DNA of 64,000 nucleotides from Candidatus Wallbacteria bacterium (lineage in GTDB: Bacteria; Muiribacteriota; UBA6191; JACPRK01), in the NCBI GenBank assembly GCA_016213845.1, contig JACQZN010000014.1:62001-126000 (forward strand). The letters are read 5' to 3'. The notes beneath the pieces are model-generated. The model ran no database searches. It saw nothing but the letters and a program-made list of their open reading frames with translations, and was not told where the DNA came from. Positions 61,801 through 64,000 of the stretch are shown piece by piece. Every line of letters begins with the position of its first letter. The first letter of the stretch is position 1. The position numbers and the translations under genes are program-made.

Positions 61801-64000
61801 AACGGCAGTCCCGTGACTTCCTCGGCGCTCCTGCTGACCGACTTCTACGCGGACTTCGTGGCACCCGGAACCAGCGTCGCTCTCAGCGGCCACGTAAGAT
61901 TGCCCCGCGACGTCGCACCAGGAGCTTACGTCTTGGTGGCCGACGCTGACGTTTACGACCAGGTCAACGAGACCAGCGAGACGAACAACCGCTCCGCGGG
62001 CGCGCCGATCCAGCTCGTCAGCCCGACGGCCAACCTCACGCTTCTTTCGATTGCGCACCCGCCTGTCGCGTCGATCGGAGAGGTGGTGACCTTGACGGCC
62101 GTGGTCCGCAACACCGGGAGCTCCACGGTCCGAAGCCCATTCACAGTCAGATTCGCGGTCGCGTCGACTCCTGGCACTACCCAGACGACGGTCTCGTACG
62201 ATCTTTCGTACTGGGGCTTCTATCCTCCCAATGGGCTGGCTGCAGGCGAGCTGGCTACGGTCGAGGCCCAGGTGACACTGCCTTCGATTCCGCCCGGCCC
62301 ATACGCCTTGAGCGCCTACGTCGACGTCCATGACGAAGTGCCCGAGTCCGAAGAGAGCGACAACCAGCGCGTGTCGTCCGTAGTCTTTGCTCTGGACCCG
62401 TCGACAATCGATCTGGTGGTCACGCGATTCGAGGCCTCCGGGAGCGCCTCCGTCGGAGGGCTCGTCCCCGTCACGATCTCGCTCCGCAACGACAACGCCT
62501 CCACGCGCGGACGGGCTGGTGGCTTCCACGTGGTGGTCGCAATCTCGGCGGACCTTACGGCTAGCTCGGCGTCCCCAACGCTCGGAGCGTTCTACGTTCC
62601 GCAGCTGGGAGCCGGCGAATCGACCACGCTGGAAGGCTCGCTGGTGCTCGACCGGTTCAGCTTCGCTCCGGGCTCTTACGCCCTGGCCGCCTTCGCGGAC
62701 TACTACAACAATGTGCCCGAGAGGGACGACGCGAACAACGGCCGTGACGCGCCGACGAGGCTGGAAGTCCGGCCGGTGAACGTCGATCTGATTGCCCACG
62801 GGCTCTCCGTCTCGAAGCGGACCTTCTCGATCGGTGAGACCTTCGTCGCTACCCTCACCGCCCGCAACGGCAGCGCTTCCTCCTCGACTGCTCCATTCTA
62901 CTCGACACTGAGCCTCGTTCCGGTCTCGGAGCAGGGCCTCCCCAAGCCGACCCAGGCGATTCAAGTCTGGAACTTCTACTCGGACGCAATGTCACCGGGC
63001 TCTGAGCTTCGGTTGACAGCCTACCCGCTCGTCTCAAGAGGCATCCCGCCAGGCAGCTATCTTCTCCGAGGGGAAGTCGATACCTACGACTCGGTGTTCG
63101 AGACCGACGAGTCGAACAACAGCACGACGGTTTCCGCGATCACGGTCGTCCTGCCCGACGCCAACCTGCAGGTTCGAAGCGTCAGCGGGCCGAACACGGC
63201 TTCGGCAGGGGAGCTCATCGGGGTCACGGCCGTGATCGCCAACCTGGGGACGACGCCGATTCCTCAGTTCTTCAACGTTCGGTTCTTCGTCTCCGAGGAT
63301 CTGACCCTTACCGCGGACGATACGGCGATCGCCATCCTCGGAGCGTACGCGCCCGGAGGTCTGGCACCGGGAGAAGTCCTGACGGTTTCCGGGTTCGCGT
63401 CGTTGCCGGACCTCAACGCGGGACGGTACACGCTCGGGGCCCAGGCCGACGCCTATGACGAGGTTGCGGAGCGAAACGAGAGCGACAACTTCGGCGCCGC
63501 AAGCTCGCCGCTGCAATTGGCTCCGTCCGTGCAGGATCTCGTGGTGAGCCGCTTCCTGGCTCCGGCAACAGCTTCGGCGGGAAGCTATCTGCCGGTCTCA
63601 TTCACGGTGCAGAACCTGGCGCCGTCGGGGCGCTCGTCGTCCTCACAGCTGGTGATGCGCCTCACGAGCGGCCCGGTCGCAACGGAGGCGTCGCCCGTCC
63701 TGGCATCGTTCCACGTCCCGGACCTGGGCCCAGGGGACTCCTACGCGGTCGACGGCGCGACTCTGTATCTGGATCGCTCGCTCGTGACCGGAAGCTACGC
63801 GATTGCGGCCTTTGCCGACGGCTTCCAGCAGGTGGCGGAATCGGTCGAGTCGAACAATGTCCGCGCGGCCAGGGAGAGACTCACACTCTCGCCACCGGAC
63901 GTGGACCTGGTGATAGCAAGTCTCCAGACACCACGCACGGAGTTCTCCGAGCGGGAGAGCTTCGTGGTGACGGTCACCGTGAAGAACCTGTCGAGGACGC
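58876..64000 (+). CDS. Long secreted CARDB-repeat protein, 3' end outside window
   Basis: The frame is open from ATG 58876 (GGGAGCGGG just upstream) to the end of the window, at least 1708 residues. A later ATG at 58964 begins a lipoprotein-type signal (FCVRWLALLAALLGAC, lipobox LGAC), so the mature protein is probably a lipid-anchored or exported surface protein. Then come at least 14 repeats of about 120 residues, each starting with D/N-L-V-V-T and ending in SDE(T/L)NN, the mark of CARDB (cell-adhesion-related) domains. The repeats follow an A-B-C order. CARDB domains are associated with adhesion and cell-surface structures. Confidence 0.92.
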   Translation, partial: MARTTGEVSVSAATEATRHSGFRALTGTQWMFCVRWLALLAALLGACGSPEAAMADDIDLAVTELAIQPGRYSAGGELIVTATVSNQGSIHTAGFSYTRLLLEPVDASATAFTSQPLPLTEAFIDALEPGASRSSTLMIDLPRQAGPGQWRIRAAADSYGFLSESDELNNERSTSPFTVAATDKDLVVTSLLPDVSSVSVGDTFSVSLTIANRGTLDGVSLRAYFATELLLEPSPASPTSPEGDPVSLTTDYTSGLLPGQSQERSLRGLLLPRAVAPGDYRLVAKVDVFDAIAESDEFNNRRDTPLTVTATTANLVADSVRAPLSAVVSEIVTLTVALRNAGSSPLAQPFWTRVVLSQDPVFTTSDVLVTEFSSQLPEGGGRDSALTVQSVVQMPRATPGEYFVGAIADVYDSAAETSEADNTRAALSKLVLRAPPHDLVVTRFEAPPTTSAGGYFPATFVVQNVGASGIAPSSQLSIHASSDPLATATSPAIASFYIQELRAGEKVTFEQPIQFPRYFPAGRYSLAAVADAYDYVAETREDNNLESSSNQIDVTSPTVDLVVTGLQLPSTTISQAETLSASLTIRNQGSFQAAQFFNSKLQLAPLDSQGAPIESQSYDLAFDFVELLPAGQQAIRAIPFTVPRFLAPGQYLMRALVDGYDQVFETDETNNSRSLTQPLTIAPPTVNLLVDSFQSPPAVSVGDYAPMTAVVRNAGTSALSAPFIVRFQHSDSSGYPLNVADQYVSGAGMAPGESLVVQGSVFISQITSDSASKFVAIADIADQVAESNELDNASENATRIAPPTRDLAITRFDAATQASVGGYVPVTVTVQNVGPISVGYSYGAVRLSTDPPPSSSYQELTNFYVPELAPGQSMTFELLAGLARHLGAGSYYVSAAADAYGHVPEADETNNQVSEAHALTVTAPRTDLVGPTLVLPATTFSIGDSFVMTMVVANAGTSDPARYHYNRLHLVPLDGNGSPVTSSALLLTDFYADFVAPGTSVALSGHVRLPRDVAPGAYVLVADADVYDQVNETSETNNRSAGAPIQLVSPTANLTLLSIAHPPVASIGEVVTLTAVVRNTGSSTVRSPFTVRFAVASTPGTTQTTVSYDLSYWGFYPPNGLAAGELATVEAQVTLPSIPPGPYALSAYVDVHDEVPESEESDNQRVSSVVFALDPSTIDLVVTRFEASGSASVGGLVPVTISLRNDNASTRGRAGGFHVVVAISADLTASSASPTLGAFYVPQLGAGESTTLEGSLVLDRFSFAPGSYALAAFADYYNNVPERDDANNGRDAPTRLEVRPVNVDLIAHGLSVSKRTFSIGETFVATLTARNGSASSSTAPFYSTLSLVPVSEQGLPKPTQAIQVWNFYSDAMSPGSELRLTAYPLVSRGIPPGSYLLRGEVDTYDSVFETDESNNSTTVSAITVVLPDANLQVRSVSGPNTASAGELIGVTAVIANLGTTPIPQFFNVRFFVSEDLTLTADDTAIAILGAYAPGGLAPGEVLTVSGFASLPDLNAGRYTLGAQADAYDEVAERNESDNFGAASSPLQLAPSVQDLVVSRFLAPATASAGSYLPVSFTVQNLAPSGRSSSSQLVMRLTSGPVATEASPVLASFHVPDLGPGDSYAVDGATLYLDRSLVTGSYAIAAFADGFQQVAESVESNNVRAARERLTLSPPDVDLVIASLQTPRTEFSERESFVVTVTVKNLSRT

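Noticed and set aside
1-64000. tRNA or rRNA genes
   Set aside because: No cloverleaf or rRNA-like stretch was noticed, and no tRNA lies at either island repeat.

Overview
This is 64 kb of high-GC DNA from the chromosome of a Gram-negative-type bacterium. It carries a GldG/DUF4340 ABC-transporter tail, type IV pilus minor pilins, periplasmic peptidases, lipoprotein-type signals, mutS and recO. The gene content and style recall Acidobacteriota or a similar deep soil or marine lineage. That placement is inference, because no rRNA or tRNA gene is present.

Left part (1-31.5 kb): the end of a gliding-type ABC exporter operon (permease tail, GldG-like, DUF4340) closes with a strong terminator. Next come an 81-bp intergenic palindrome, an XRE-cupin regulator broken by a 7-bp duplication, and a secreted zincin-like protein. 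A minus-strand surface block holds a lytic transglycosylase, a 1696-residue pseudopilin fused to Ig-like and TolB-like domains, a zinc-ribbon membrane protein, a Trp-rich small protein and a subtilisin. A 553-residue unknown protein, an OmpR-type two-component system and a minor-pilin operon follow. Then come a PhnD-like binding protein, an M23 peptidase, ComB, a RAYT transposase flanked by its probable REP elements, an S41 protease, a sigma/anti-sigma pair and an alpha/beta hydrolase.

Housekeeping core (31.8-38.1 kb): mutS, a CPBP-family membrane protease, recO, a FUSC-type transporter and mobA.

Defence island (38.1-57.8 kb): a BREX type 2 (Pgl) operon is read on the minus strand as pglW, pglX, a DUF433/DUF5615 toxin-antitoxin pair, pglY, pglZ, brxD, brxHI. 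Beyond pglW lie a frameshifted AbiEii-type nucleotidyltransferase and a short Cas9 bridge-helix remnant. The island is bounded by a 49-bp direct repeat (48/49 identical). The right copy is the 3' end of the neighbouring gene, and the left copy abuts the mobA stop. The island therefore appears to have been inserted exactly between two convergent genes. pglZ carries an eight-unit heptamer repeat and a one-base frameshift at a six-C tract. Both suggest on/off switching of the system, although the second could be a sequence error.

Right end (58.9-64 kb): a very long secreted CARDB-repeat protein runs off the window. Its repeats follow a three-domain A-B-C super-period of about 372 residues.
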